Shown here piece by piece: positions 57,281-64,000 of a stretch of 64,000 bases of DNA (its first letter is position 1; each line of letters starts with the position of its first letter). The translations under genes were made by a program, and so were the position numbers. The stretch covers positions 3,184,001-3,248,000 of the forward strand of contig CP048620.1 in NCBI GenBank assembly GCA_015698305.1. The letters are read 5' to 3'. This DNA is from Candidatus Nitrohelix vancouverensis (GTDB lineage: Bacteria > Nitrospinota > Nitrospinia > Nitrospinales > VA-1). Under the pieces are notes generated by a model. That model ran no database searches. It saw only the letters and a program-made list of their open reading frames with translations, and was not told the origin of the DNA.

Positions 57281-57853
57281 TCAAGCGGAGTGATGCTGAC
57301 ATTGAACGACTCGGGACTCGGTCACAATCCATTCCACAGCCTCGTCATTCTCAGTCTGCGGAACCGATTCCAGAATCTGGAAGTCAAACGCCAGCGCAAT
57401 GCGCGCCGCCGTTGTTTTCTTCAAAAACCTATCAAAATAACCGGCGCCATAACCGATTCTGGCCCCCTCGCCGTCAAACGCCAAGCCCGGCAGAAGAAGA
57501 CAGTCCAGCAATTCCGGCGACGACAAGTCCTGAGAACTGATCCGCGGTTGCGGGATTCCCATCGGACCTTTATCGAGAACGTCTCCCGGCTTGAGTTGGC
57601 CCAATTGAAGATCAGGCTCGCCCCGATTCACCAGGGGAACGTATACGCTCTTTCCAAGCTCCCACGCTGTTTCAAGAATACGACCGGTTTGAATTTCATC
57701 CGGCATGGACAGAAAAACCAGCACATGCTTCGCTTTCTCAAACGTTCCTAACGACGCAACGCGCGCGGCAATCCGAGCGCTCTTTTCTTCGCGCTCCACC
57801 GCATTCATCGAGCGCCGTCGCTCCAGCATTTTTTTACGGATAGTATCTTTCAA
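57281..57853 (-). CDS. 5-formyltetrahydrofolate cyclo-ligase
   Basis: This enzyme converts 5-formyltetrahydrofolate to the methenyl form using ATP. The 190-residue protein has the N-terminal IRKKMLERRRSM, a substrate segment VFLSMPDEIQTGRIL and the C-terminal DCLLLPGLAFDGEGARIGYGAGYFDRFL motif. The start is a TTG at 57853; later Met codons would cut the conserved N-terminus. Its place downstream of 6S RNA and zapA repeats the zapA-ssrS-ygfA order known from gammaproteobacteria. Confidence 0.95.
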   Translation of the reverse strand: MKDTIRKKMLERRRSMNAVEREEKSARIAARVASLGTFEKAKHVLVFLSMPDEIQTGRILETAWELGKSVYVPLVNRGEPDLQLGQLKPGDVLDKGPMGIPQPRISSQDLSSPELLDCLLLPGLAFDGEGARIGYGAGYFDRFLKKTTAARIALAFDFQILESVPQTENDEAVEWIVTESRVVQCQHHSA

Positions 57854-57933
57854 TGGCCGGATATATCAGGGAGGAAAATAAACAATAAACCGCCTGCAAG
57901 AACACAAACGACCTGATCGCGAAGCCAAATATT

Positions 57934-57954
57934 CCGGAGGAGAAGACCCTCCGG
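57934..57954. repeat. Perfect inverted repeat, 7-bp stem
   Basis: CCGGAGG (57934-57940) and CCTCCGG (57948-57954) enclose seven bases. The G+C-rich stem lacks a T-run on either side, so it is either a weak terminator or a leader hairpin for the cyclo-ligase transcript. Confidence 0.45.
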
Positions 57955-57976
57955 CCTGCAAGGATGAAACAAATCG

Positions 57977-58001
57977 CCGGGCGAAAATCACGAAAACCCG
58001 G
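57977..58001 (-). terminator. Possible weak terminator after 6S RNA
   Basis: On the minus strand, CCGGG (58001-57997) and CCCGG (57981-57977) form a 5-bp stem with a long loop, followed by the T-rich CGATTTGTTT. It is poor by standard criteria but is the only candidate between 6S RNA and the next gene. Confidence 0.25.
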
Positions 58002-58110
58002 TCTTGATTCAACTTCTATTCACAGACGCCGCCAACTCATTTTTGTTATTTCGAATTCCAGTAAGAAGGCCCGGACCTTTGACTCGCACCATATTCTCCA
58101 ACCTGGTAAA

Positions 58111-58320
58111 GCGACCCCCCCGTCAATGCCGTAGACGAATCATTTTTTGAACCTATCTTACAATAGGTGGGGCTTTGGTATACTGTTTTAGGCTTCCCTC
58201 CTTCGAAGGCTTGCTCACCACAGCCGATTCCTCAACCCCTTCTCAAAAATGTTGGCTCAAAAATCAGACTCGGCTACAAACACAACAGGGAGGCTTACCT
58301 TACCTGTGTCACAGGGTAGC
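58111..58320 (-). ncRNA. ssrS: 6S RNA
   Basis: 6S RNA mimics an open promoter and sequesters sigma-70 RNA polymerase. On the minus strand, the conserved GGTGAGC (58219-58213), then a CCTTCGAAGG stem (58200-58209), and AAGCCTAAAAC (58195-58185) match the central-bubble 3' side of E. coli 6S RNA in the same order and spacing. A hairpin ACCTAT/ATAGGT (58151-58168) follows, as in E. coli. The flanking genes zapA and the folate cyclo-ligase are the classic neighbours. The 5' end is set by the promoter; the 3' end is approximate, based on partial pairing of GCUACCC with a G-rich segment. Confidence 0.88.
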
Positions 58321-58325
58321 ATAGT

Positions 58326-58354
58326 AATATAAACCCAGCAAGGTTAAATGTCAG
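58326..58354 (-). promoter_or_regulatory. 6S RNA promoter overlapping the zapA stop codon
   Basis: CTGACA (58349-58354) and TATATT (58326-58331) on the minus strand are exactly 17 bp apart. The TGA inside the -35 box is the zapA stop codon. Transcription would start near 58319-58320. Confidence 0.65.
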
Positions 58355-58644
58355 AAAACCCCTTTGGTTTTAATACTTTGAACCTTTTCTTCCAAACCTT
58401 CGACAACTTTTTCCAAACGTTGTTTACTGTCCGATTGCATACCGCTCTGAACCTTCTTCGCTTCCATCAATTCCTGGGCGATATTCAGGGCCGTCAACAC
58501 TGCCAAATCGGCGGTCGTCATCTTACTCTTTCCGTTAGCGGATAACTCCCTCATCTTTTCATCGACATACGAAGCCACCGTTTCCAGATCGGGTTCAGAA
58601 TCGGTCTTGACGGTGTAAACTTTGCCATATACCTTGATTTTCAC
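58351..58644 (-). CDS. zapA: Cell division protein ZapA
   Basis: ZapA stabilises FtsZ filaments at the division septum. The 97-residue protein has the ZapA N-terminal fold (KIKVYGKVYTVKTDSEPDLE, VASYVDEKM), the conserved LAVLTALNIAQELMEAKK helix and a C-terminal coiled coil. It starts with GTG, with GGAG five bases upstream. Its stop lies in the -35 box of 6S RNA. Confidence 0.95.
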   Translation of the reverse strand: MKIKVYGKVYTVKTDSEPDLETVASYVDEKMRELSANGKSKMTTADLAVLTALNIAQELMEAKKVQSGMQSDSKQRLEKVVEGLEEKVQSIKTKGVF

Positions 58645-58668
58645 ATCATCTCCGCTTTCATTAAATCT

Positions 58669-58968
58669 CTAGGCAAAATCCAAATCTTCCATTTTTTTCA
58701 ACAAGCTGGCGGCTTTTTCACGGATTCTTGATTTTTCGACGCCCCATTTAAGACTTTGGGTTTTAATAGCGACCAATTCTTCGATATGGTTTTCAAGAAC
58801 CGCCTTTTCTTCTTCCCATTGCTCGCGGTCTTTTCCCGCATTTTCGAGACGCTCCTCTGTATCGCGGAGCGCTTGCTCCAGTCGGCTGTTTTCCTGCACC
58901 AGGAAATCCAGTTTCTGGTTCAAGGTTTCAACGACGGCTTCCAAGCGTGTAAACAATTGTTCAGGCAT
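58669..58968 (-). CDS. ZapB-like coiled-coil protein
   Basis: The 99-residue protein is almost wholly coiled coil (TLNQKLDFLVQENSRLEQAL and so on) with a short C-terminal helix ending KKMEDLDFA. Its place directly upstream of zapA, with AGGA seven bases before the ATG, suggests a division role like ZapB. The family match is by shape and context only. Confidence 0.75.
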   Translation of the reverse strand: MPEQLFTRLEAVVETLNQKLDFLVQENSRLEQALRDTEERLENAGKDREQWEEEKAVLENHIEELVAIKTQSLKWGVEKSRIREKAASLLKKMEDLDFA

Positions 58969-59044
58969 AATCGAATCCTAGCGCCAGCATAAAATGCTGT
59001 CAATCGCCATTCCCTGCTACGAAAACTAAAGGCGCATTAACAAA

Positions 59045-61126
59045 CTATTCGCGTAGCGTCGCGCCCAGCTTCTCGGACAGGGTGTTGACAATTTTTTCAA
59101 AAATGGGGTTGATCTCATCATCCGAGAGCGTGCGGTCGGGCGACTGAAACGAGAGCGAATAAGTCAGGCTCTTTTTGCCTTTTTCAATCTTTTTACCCTC
59201 GAAATGATCGTACAAATCAATCCGCCGCAACAACGGCCCTCCGGCGGCGCGTATCTGTTCGGTCAAGGCTCCGGCCTTAACCGCCCGGTCGACCAGCACG
59301 GAGATATCGCGGTACACTTCGGGAAATTTCGGAATCGAATGAAATTTTGGAGGCTCGGGCAATCGCTCCGTCAGCGCGTTGAAATCCAACTCGAACGCAT
59401 AGGCGACATGCGGCAATTCCCAGGCGCGCTGGATGGCGTCGCTCAAGGCTCCGATATAACCGACGACGACTCCGTCGATCAGGCAGTCGGCGCCGCCGGG
59501 CGCCAGGAAGTCCCGATCCGTCGCTTTCAATTCTATAGTCATCCGTAAATCGGAGATCGCAGTCTCCAAAGCGCCCTTGATGTCGTAAAAATCACAGGAC
59601 GCGCCGCTTTCCTTCCACACATTCGGTTCATAGGGGCCAACCGCCAGAGCCGCAAGCGCCGCTGTTTCTATTCGTTCGCCCGCCTCTGTTCGATAAAAAA
59701 TAGCGCCCTGCTCGAACACCCGCACCGGTTTCTGGCCGCGACTGATATTGCCTTTCGCCGCATTCAGCAATCCGGGAAGCAAACTGACGCGCATGACGCC
59801 CAACTCTTCGCTCAGAGGATTGTTGAGGGCGATGCACTGCGCCGCCTTGGGAGCGAAGGCGGACATAAAATAGCGCGCCTGTTTCTCCGCGCTGAAACTG
59901 AAGTTCACCGCTTCGCAATAACCCGCCTGACTCAGCGCGTTTCTCGTTTGCCGAGTCGCCTGCTGTTGCGGCGTGAAGGCGACGGCCTGAATCGCTCCGC
60001 GCGGCGCTTCGGGTTCGATGTTGCGGTAGCCGCGCAAGCGGGCGATTTCCTCGATCAATTCGATTTCGCGTTCGATGATCGGCCGAAAGGATGGGATCGT
60101 CACTTCAAACGAATCGCCGGATTCGGCGACGCCAAAACCCAGCCGTCTCAAACAATCGCTGATTTCATCGGCGCTGATTTCCGTTCCGAGAATTTGTCGA
60201 ACGCGGGCCGGTCGCAAGGTCACCATGCGCGCGCCGCTTGGGCGCGAGACCAGGTCGATGCGTCCCTTGCGAATGCTTCCTCCCGCCAATTCGCGGATCA
60301 ACAGAGCCGCGCGGGCCTGCGCCTGAACCACGCCCTCAAAATCCACTTCTCTTTCAAAACGCATCGAAGAATCGCTTCGAATTCCATATTTCTTGGAAGC
60401 TTTGCGCACCGTCGGCGCATGGAAACAGGCGCTCTCCAAAATCACCTTGCGCGTTTTCTGCGTCACTTCACTGCCCTGCCCGCCCATGATTCCGGCCAGC
60501 GCCGCAGGTTTGCTCGCGTCCGCGATCACCAGCGCATCGTCGCCCAACTTCAATTCGGTTCCGTCCAGCGCGGTGAAAGCCTCGCCTGAGCGGGCGCGGC
60601 GCACAATGATTTCCGAACCCGCGAGCAGGTCCGCGTCGAAGGCGTGCAGGGGTTGTCCGTATTCCATCAGAACATAATTCGTGATATCGACGATATTGTT
60701 GATCGGTCTCAAGCCAATCGCCGTCAGGCGATCCGCCAGCCATTGTGGCGAGGGCTTCACCTCGACGCCGTCGATCGCCAGCGCGGAATAGCGCGCGCAA
60801 AGTTCCGGTTCGTTGTTTGTGACTTTAAGGCAAGCGTCGATTGGGTCCGGGCCCCAAACCGCTTCCAGCGCCTGCATGGGCGATTCGATCTTGCAGGGCG
60901 TTCCCGCCAGCGCCGCCAGTTCGCGCGCAACGCCCATATGGCTCAACGCGTAACCGCGATTCGGGGTGACGTTCAATTCAAGCACGTCGGCCTTGCGTCC
61001 GTCGGACAAAAGCGTCTGCTCCTGCGCCTCCACCTCCAGCCCGCCAAAGGTCAACAAACGCCCGACTTCTTCGGTGGACAATTCAGGGTCGACGTAGTCT
61101 TTCAACCAATCCAGATAAATTTTCAT
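59045..61126 (-). CDS. pheT: Phenylalanyl-tRNA synthetase beta subunit, short form lacking the tRNA-binding insert
   Basis: PheT pairs with PheS to charge tRNA-Phe. From the ATG at 61126 the protein is 693 residues, about 100 shorter than the usual bacterial form. The N-terminal MKIYLDWLKDYVDPELS passes straight from FGGLEVEAQ to ADVLELNVTPNRGYALSHMG, so the EMAP/OB-type tRNA-binding domain normally between them is absent. The B3/B4 editing region, the B5 domain and the C-terminal ferredoxin-like anticodon-binding domain (FPEVYRDISVLVDRAV) remain. No pheS lies in the window: the upstream neighbour is rnr on the other strand. Confidence 0.93.
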   Translation of the reverse strand: MKIYLDWLKDYVDPELSTEEVGRLLTFGGLEVEAQEQTLLSDGRKADVLELNVTPNRGYALSHMGVARELAALAGTPCKIESPMQALEAVWGPDPIDACLKVTNNEPELCARYSALAIDGVEVKPSPQWLADRLTAIGLRPINNIVDITNYVLMEYGQPLHAFDADLLAGSEIIVRRARSGEAFTALDGTELKLGDDALVIADASKPAALAGIMGGQGSEVTQKTRKVILESACFHAPTVRKASKKYGIRSDSSMRFEREVDFEGVVQAQARAALLIRELAGGSIRKGRIDLVSRPSGARMVTLRPARVRQILGTEISADEISDCLRRLGFGVAESGDSFEVTIPSFRPIIEREIELIEEIARLRGYRNIEPEAPRGAIQAVAFTPQQQATRQTRNALSQAGYCEAVNFSFSAEKQARYFMSAFAPKAAQCIALNNPLSEELGVMRVSLLPGLLNAAKGNISRGQKPVRVFEQGAIFYRTEAGERIETAALAALAVGPYEPNVWKESGASCDFYDIKGALETAISDLRMTIELKATDRDFLAPGGADCLIDGVVVGYIGALSDAIQRAWELPHVAYAFELDFNALTERLPEPPKFHSIPKFPEVYRDISVLVDRAVKAGALTEQIRAAGGPLLRRIDLYDHFEGKKIEKGKKSLTYSLSFQSPDRTLSDDEINPIFEKIVNTLSEKLGATLRE

Positions 61127-61217
61127 GCAGGAGTTCTTTCCTTTGTTCAAATGCGTTGTGGCTGAGAATTATAAGTGATGGTTTGTTAAAAAGCAAAATC
61201 GCTCTGAAACAATATGA

Positions 61218-61246
61218 TTGTATTGACTGGGCGTTGCGATTATAAC
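61218..61246 (+). promoter_or_regulatory. Predicted promoter of rnr
   Basis: TTGTAT (61218-61223) and TATAAC (61241-61246) are 17 bp apart. The start would be near 61253, leaving a leader of about 20 bases that contains AAGGA before the ATG. Confidence 0.5.
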
Positions 61247-61272
61247 CGAAAGCATAACCTAAGGAACTTCTT

Positions 61273-63387
61273 ATGGAACTCAGTCAGGAATCCATTCTCA
61301 AGCGCATTCGGAAAAAAGCCCTGCGGCCTTTGAAAATTGCAGAGATGGCCCGCAATCTGTCAATCCCCGAACCTCAAAGAAAAGCCTTTCGTAATCTCAT
61401 CAAAGAGATGGCGGCGGCGGGAAAGCTCATCAAAATCAAGGGCAGTCGCTACGGTCTTCCCGAAGAGATGAGCCTGGTCACCGGTTCTCTGATGGGGCAT
61501 TCCGGCGGCTTCGGGTTTGTCACGCCCGAGACGCCCGATGGGGAAAGCGACGTCTATATCCACCGCAAGCACATGAAAGATGCGATGCATCAGGATCGCG
61601 TGGTGGCGCGCGTGCATTCGACTGAATACAATAAACGCGAAGGCCAGATCGTTCAGATTCTCGAACGCAAAACCACGAAGCTCACCGGATTGTATGAAAA
61701 TTTCGGCAAAGAGGGCTGGGTGGTTCCCACTGAAGATCGCTACTTCCACGACATTTTCATACCGGCGCGCAATAAAATGCGCGCTCAGAACGGGCATCTG
61801 GTCGAAGTTGAAATCGTCTCCTACCCGACCTCGCGGCAACCGCCGATCGGCAAGGTCACACATATCATCGGCTTTTCAAACGATCCCGAAGCCCAGGTCA
61901 AATCCATCTTTCGCAAACACGACGCGCGCCTGGATTTTCCCGAAAAAGTGTTACGCAGCGCCGAGTCTATTGATGAAACCATCCCTAAAGCTGAATTCAA
62001 AAAACGCAAGGACCTGACCGGCAAGACCCTGTTCACCATCGACGGGGCGAAGGCCAAGGATTTTGACGACGCGGTTTCATTGGACAGTTCCGCTTCCGGC
62101 TATCGTCTCGGCGTTCATATCGCCGACGTGGCGCATTACGTCCTGCCCGATCAAGCCATCGACAAGGAAGCCTACGAACGCGCGACCAGCATCTATTACC
62201 CCGACGGCGTCATCCCCATGCTCCCCTTCCGCCTGTCCAATAATATATGCAGTTTGAAACCCGACGTGGAACGTCTCGCCGTTTCAGCCTGGATTGATCT
62301 CGACCCAGACGGCGTAGTGACCGGTTTCAAATTTTTCAATTCCGTCATCAAAAGTTGCCGAAGGCTCACCTACTCAGAAGCCGCCGCATCCGACGACCCG
62401 GAGGAGACGCCTTCCTTGCCGGACGAAATACGCGAAACCTTGATGGAGATGAAAAAACTCAGCCGCATCCTGCGCAAGAAACGTTTCAAAGAAGGGAGCG
62501 TGGACTTCCAGATTCCAGAAGCCGCCATCGTCATGTCTGAGAAAGGAACCGTCGAGCACATCGGCCTGGCGGAACACAATTGGGCGCACGAAATGATCGA
62601 GGAATTCATGCTCTGCGCCAACCGATGCGCGGCGCGATTTCTGAAAGAGAAAGAGGTCCCCGCCATCCACCGCATTCACGAAGAACCCGACGCGGCAAAG
62701 ATCAGCGCCCTGCGCGATTTCATCAAAGGACTGGGCATTCGCTGGAACGCACCCGAACCCCTGCGCTCGGTTGACATTCAAAAGCTGGTTGAAAAAGTGA
62801 GAGGACGCCCGGAAGAGCGCGTGATCAATGTGCTTCTCCTGCGCTCCATGAAGAAAGCGATTTATTCTCCCAACGATATCGGCCATTACTGTCTCGGCTT
62901 CCCGGACTACGTCCACTTCACCTCGCCGATTCGGCGTTATCCTGATCTGGCGACGCATCGACTGATCAAGACGCACCTGACTCACAAATGCAAGGGGCCG
63001 GAACGCCGACTACTGCTCGGCTATATCACCGAATGCGCGGGTCATACCTCGTGGAAGGAACGCAAGGCCATGGAGATCGAACGCGACGTGAACGATCTGC
63101 GCCAGACGCAGTACATGGCGGACAAAACGGGGAAACATTTCGAGGGCTATATTTCCGGCGTCCAGTCCTTTGGTTTCTTTGTGGAACTGAAAGAAACTCT
63201 CGTTGAAGGACTGGTTCGCATGTCCAGCCTGACCGACGATTATTATATCTTCATGGAAGCCGAGCATAAATTGCAGGGCCAGCGCCGCCATCAAATTTTC
63301 AAAATTGGAGACAGCGTCGAAGTCCGCGTCGTTTCCGTCGATATCGCCAAACGTCGGATCGATCTGGCCCTGGTGAAAAAACTCTAG
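61273..63387 (+). CDS. rnr: Ribonuclease R
   Basis: RNase R is a 3'-5' exoribonuclease that degrades structured RNA. The 704-residue protein has an N-terminal winged-helix domain (IRKKALRPLKIAEMARNLS), cold-shock domains (about 60-225), the RNB catalytic domain with TIDGAKAKDFDDAVSLD carrying the metal-binding aspartates, HFTSPIRRYPDLATHRLI, and a C-terminal S1 domain (FEGYISGVQSFGFFVELKET). The basic tail of enterobacterial RNase R is missing. Confidence 0.97.
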   Translation: MELSQESILKRIRKKALRPLKIAEMARNLSIPEPQRKAFRNLIKEMAAAGKLIKIKGSRYGLPEEMSLVTGSLMGHSGGFGFVTPETPDGESDVYIHRKHMKDAMHQDRVVARVHSTEYNKREGQIVQILERKTTKLTGLYENFGKEGWVVPTEDRYFHDIFIPARNKMRAQNGHLVEVEIVSYPTSRQPPIGKVTHIIGFSNDPEAQVKSIFRKHDARLDFPEKVLRSAESIDETIPKAEFKKRKDLTGKTLFTIDGAKAKDFDDAVSLDSSASGYRLGVHIADVAHYVLPDQAIDKEAYERATSIYYPDGVIPMLPFRLSNNICSLKPDVERLAVSAWIDLDPDGVVTGFKFFNSVIKSCRRLTYSEAAASDDPEETPSLPDEIRETLMEMKKLSRILRKKRFKEGSVDFQIPEAAIVMSEKGTVEHIGLAEHNWAHEMIEEFMLCANRCAARFLKEKEVPAIHRIHEEPDAAKISALRDFIKGLGIRWNAPEPLRSVDIQKLVEKVRGRPEERVINVLLLRSMKKAIYSPNDIGHYCLGFPDYVHFTSPIRRYPDLATHRLIKTHLTHKCKGPERRLLLGYITECAGHTSWKERKAMEIERDVNDLRQTQYMADKTGKHFEGYISGVQSFGFFVELKETLVEGLVRMSSLTDDYYIFMEAEHKLQGQRRHQIFKIGDSVEVRVVSVDIAKRRIDLALVKKL

Positions 63388-63418
63388 GCGAACTTCCCAA
63401 CACCCACAGCCCTGCGCG

Positions 63419-64000
63419 ATGGACTGGACCCGACACCGCATCCGAATCTCCTGGGCGACGCGCCTGCCGCTCCTGCCGTTTCTCTTCTGTCTGCTGTCCG
63501 GTTTCGGCCTGGAATTCCCAGAACTCTACGACTACCTTCTTCCCGGCCTCTGGCCTCTGTTCTTCATTGCGGCGGGCTACGCTCTGTTTCGTCTGAACGG
63601 ATTTTCACTTGCGGTCGCATGCATCGCTTCAACGAGTCTCGTCGCCCTGGGATTCTATCTGGCGCAAGCCAGTCCGCCTGCCGACGATCATGTCACGCGA
63701 CACATTCAGCCGCAGACTCATGCTGAAGTGGAGGGGATTTTATACGCGACGCCGACGGCGATGGAAGACCGTATTGTTTTTCGACTGCGCCTGCTCTCCA
63801 TAAAATATAAGAACAAAAAAATAGAGACCTCAGGCGTGGCGCGCATCACGCTTTACGAAAACGAAGCGCCTGCGCTTCTTCCCGGCGACCGGGTGATCTT
63901 CAAGAAAATCAGATTGAAGCTCCCGCGTAATTTCAGGAATCCCGGTCGATTCAAATACGAACGCTATATGAGAATGCAGGGCGTCGATGTGATCGGCGGA
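63419..64000 (+). CDS. comEC: ComEC/Rec2 family competence protein, N-terminal part (cut by window end)
   Basis: Only the first 194 codons are present. Three hydrophobic segments (about 14-32, 42-60 and 65-80) are followed by a DUF4131-like OB domain with HAEVEGILYATPT, ALLPGDRVIFKKIRLKLP and NFRNPGRFKYERYMRMQG. The NPG.F.Y pattern is characteristic of ComEC, the inner-membrane DNA uptake channel. The start at 63419 has no clear ribosome site and may be translated by coupling to rnr, 31 bases upstream. Confidence 0.85.
   Translation, partial: MDWTRHRIRISWATRLPLLPFLFCLLSGFGLEFPELYDYLLPGLWPLFFIAAGYALFRLNGFSLAVACIASTSLVALGFYLAQASPPADDHVTRHIQPQTHAEVEGILYATPTAMEDRIVFRLRLLSIKYKNKKIETSGVARITLYENEAPALLPGDRVIFKKIRLKLPRNFRNPGRFKYERYMRMQGVDVIGG

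Larger units (their letters stand above)
57854..58110. other. Intergenic region between 6S RNA and the folate cyclo-ligase gene
   Basis: I see no coding frame. It holds the two inverted repeats listed separately and otherwise has no recognisable tRNA or other conserved RNA. On the minus strand it would be the trailer of the 6S transcript and the leader of the cyclo-ligase gene. Confidence 0.45.

Noticed and set aside
57854-58110. tRNA or second small RNA gene between 6S RNA and the cyclo-ligase
   Set aside because: No cloverleaf, T-loop or other conserved RNA motif could be assembled; only isolated hairpins are present.

Overview
The window is ordinary chromosomal DNA from a Gram-negative (diderm) bacterium of middling G+C. 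Lipid A synthesis (lpxD), lipoprotein export (lolC, lolD), many lipobox proteins and periplasmic signal peptides show an outer membrane. RNase Y, a LipM-type octanoyltransferase, 6S RNA between zapA and the folate cyclo-ligase gene, and many FGE-like, TPR and CHAT proteins do not fit a standard gammaproteobacterium. My best guess is a deep-branching lineage near Nitrospinota or the former Deltaproteobacteria. This rests on overall impression, not on a marker. TTG and GTG starts are frequent. I see no tRNA, rRNA, insertion sequence, prophage or CRISPR array.

Layout. 1-5.0 kb: an MscS-like channel, tgt, a methyltransferase unit on the other strand, a lipoprotein and a 31-residue membrane peptide. 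5.0-18.6 kb (minus strand): sfsA behind a compact complex I operon, nuoA to nuoM, with a near-consensus promoter and a 22-bp palindrome upstream. Its last subunit, nuoN, lies alone at 32.5 kb on the plus strand. 18.9-24.3 kb: a membrane protein with a degenerate phospholipase D-like domain, a VWA-like/DUF4159 pair, and an orphan gene. 24.3-32.3 kb: one gene for a 2658-residue exported protein with a PD40 propeller, two TPR arrays and two CHAT (caspase-like) domains. The inner CHAT domain has lost both catalytic residues and the C-terminal one keeps them.

34-42.3 kb: a TPR lipoprotein; a five-gene minus-strand unit (metallo-hydrolase, FG-GAP lipoprotein, TerB-like protein, zinc ribbon, dtd); a lipM-like gene; a c-type haem protein fused to a formylglycine-generating-enzyme-like domain; and a lipoprotein. 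42.5-45.5 kb: thpR, recA, recX and a prepilin peptidase in one run. 45.6-48.8 kb: a coiled-coil membrane protein, an aldo/keto reductase and an ABC exporter.

48.8-61.1 kb (minus strand): housekeeping genes in the order pheT, coiled-coil gene, zapA, 6S RNA, folate cyclo-ligase, rny, lysS, lolC, lolD, lpxD, an LRR protein and accA. pheT lacks the usual N-terminal tRNA-binding insert and has no pheS beside it. 61.2-64 kb: rnr and the first part of comEC, cut by the window end. The most unusual locus is the giant tandem CHAT protein. The haem/FGE fusion, the nuo palindrome and the PLD-like membrane protein come next.
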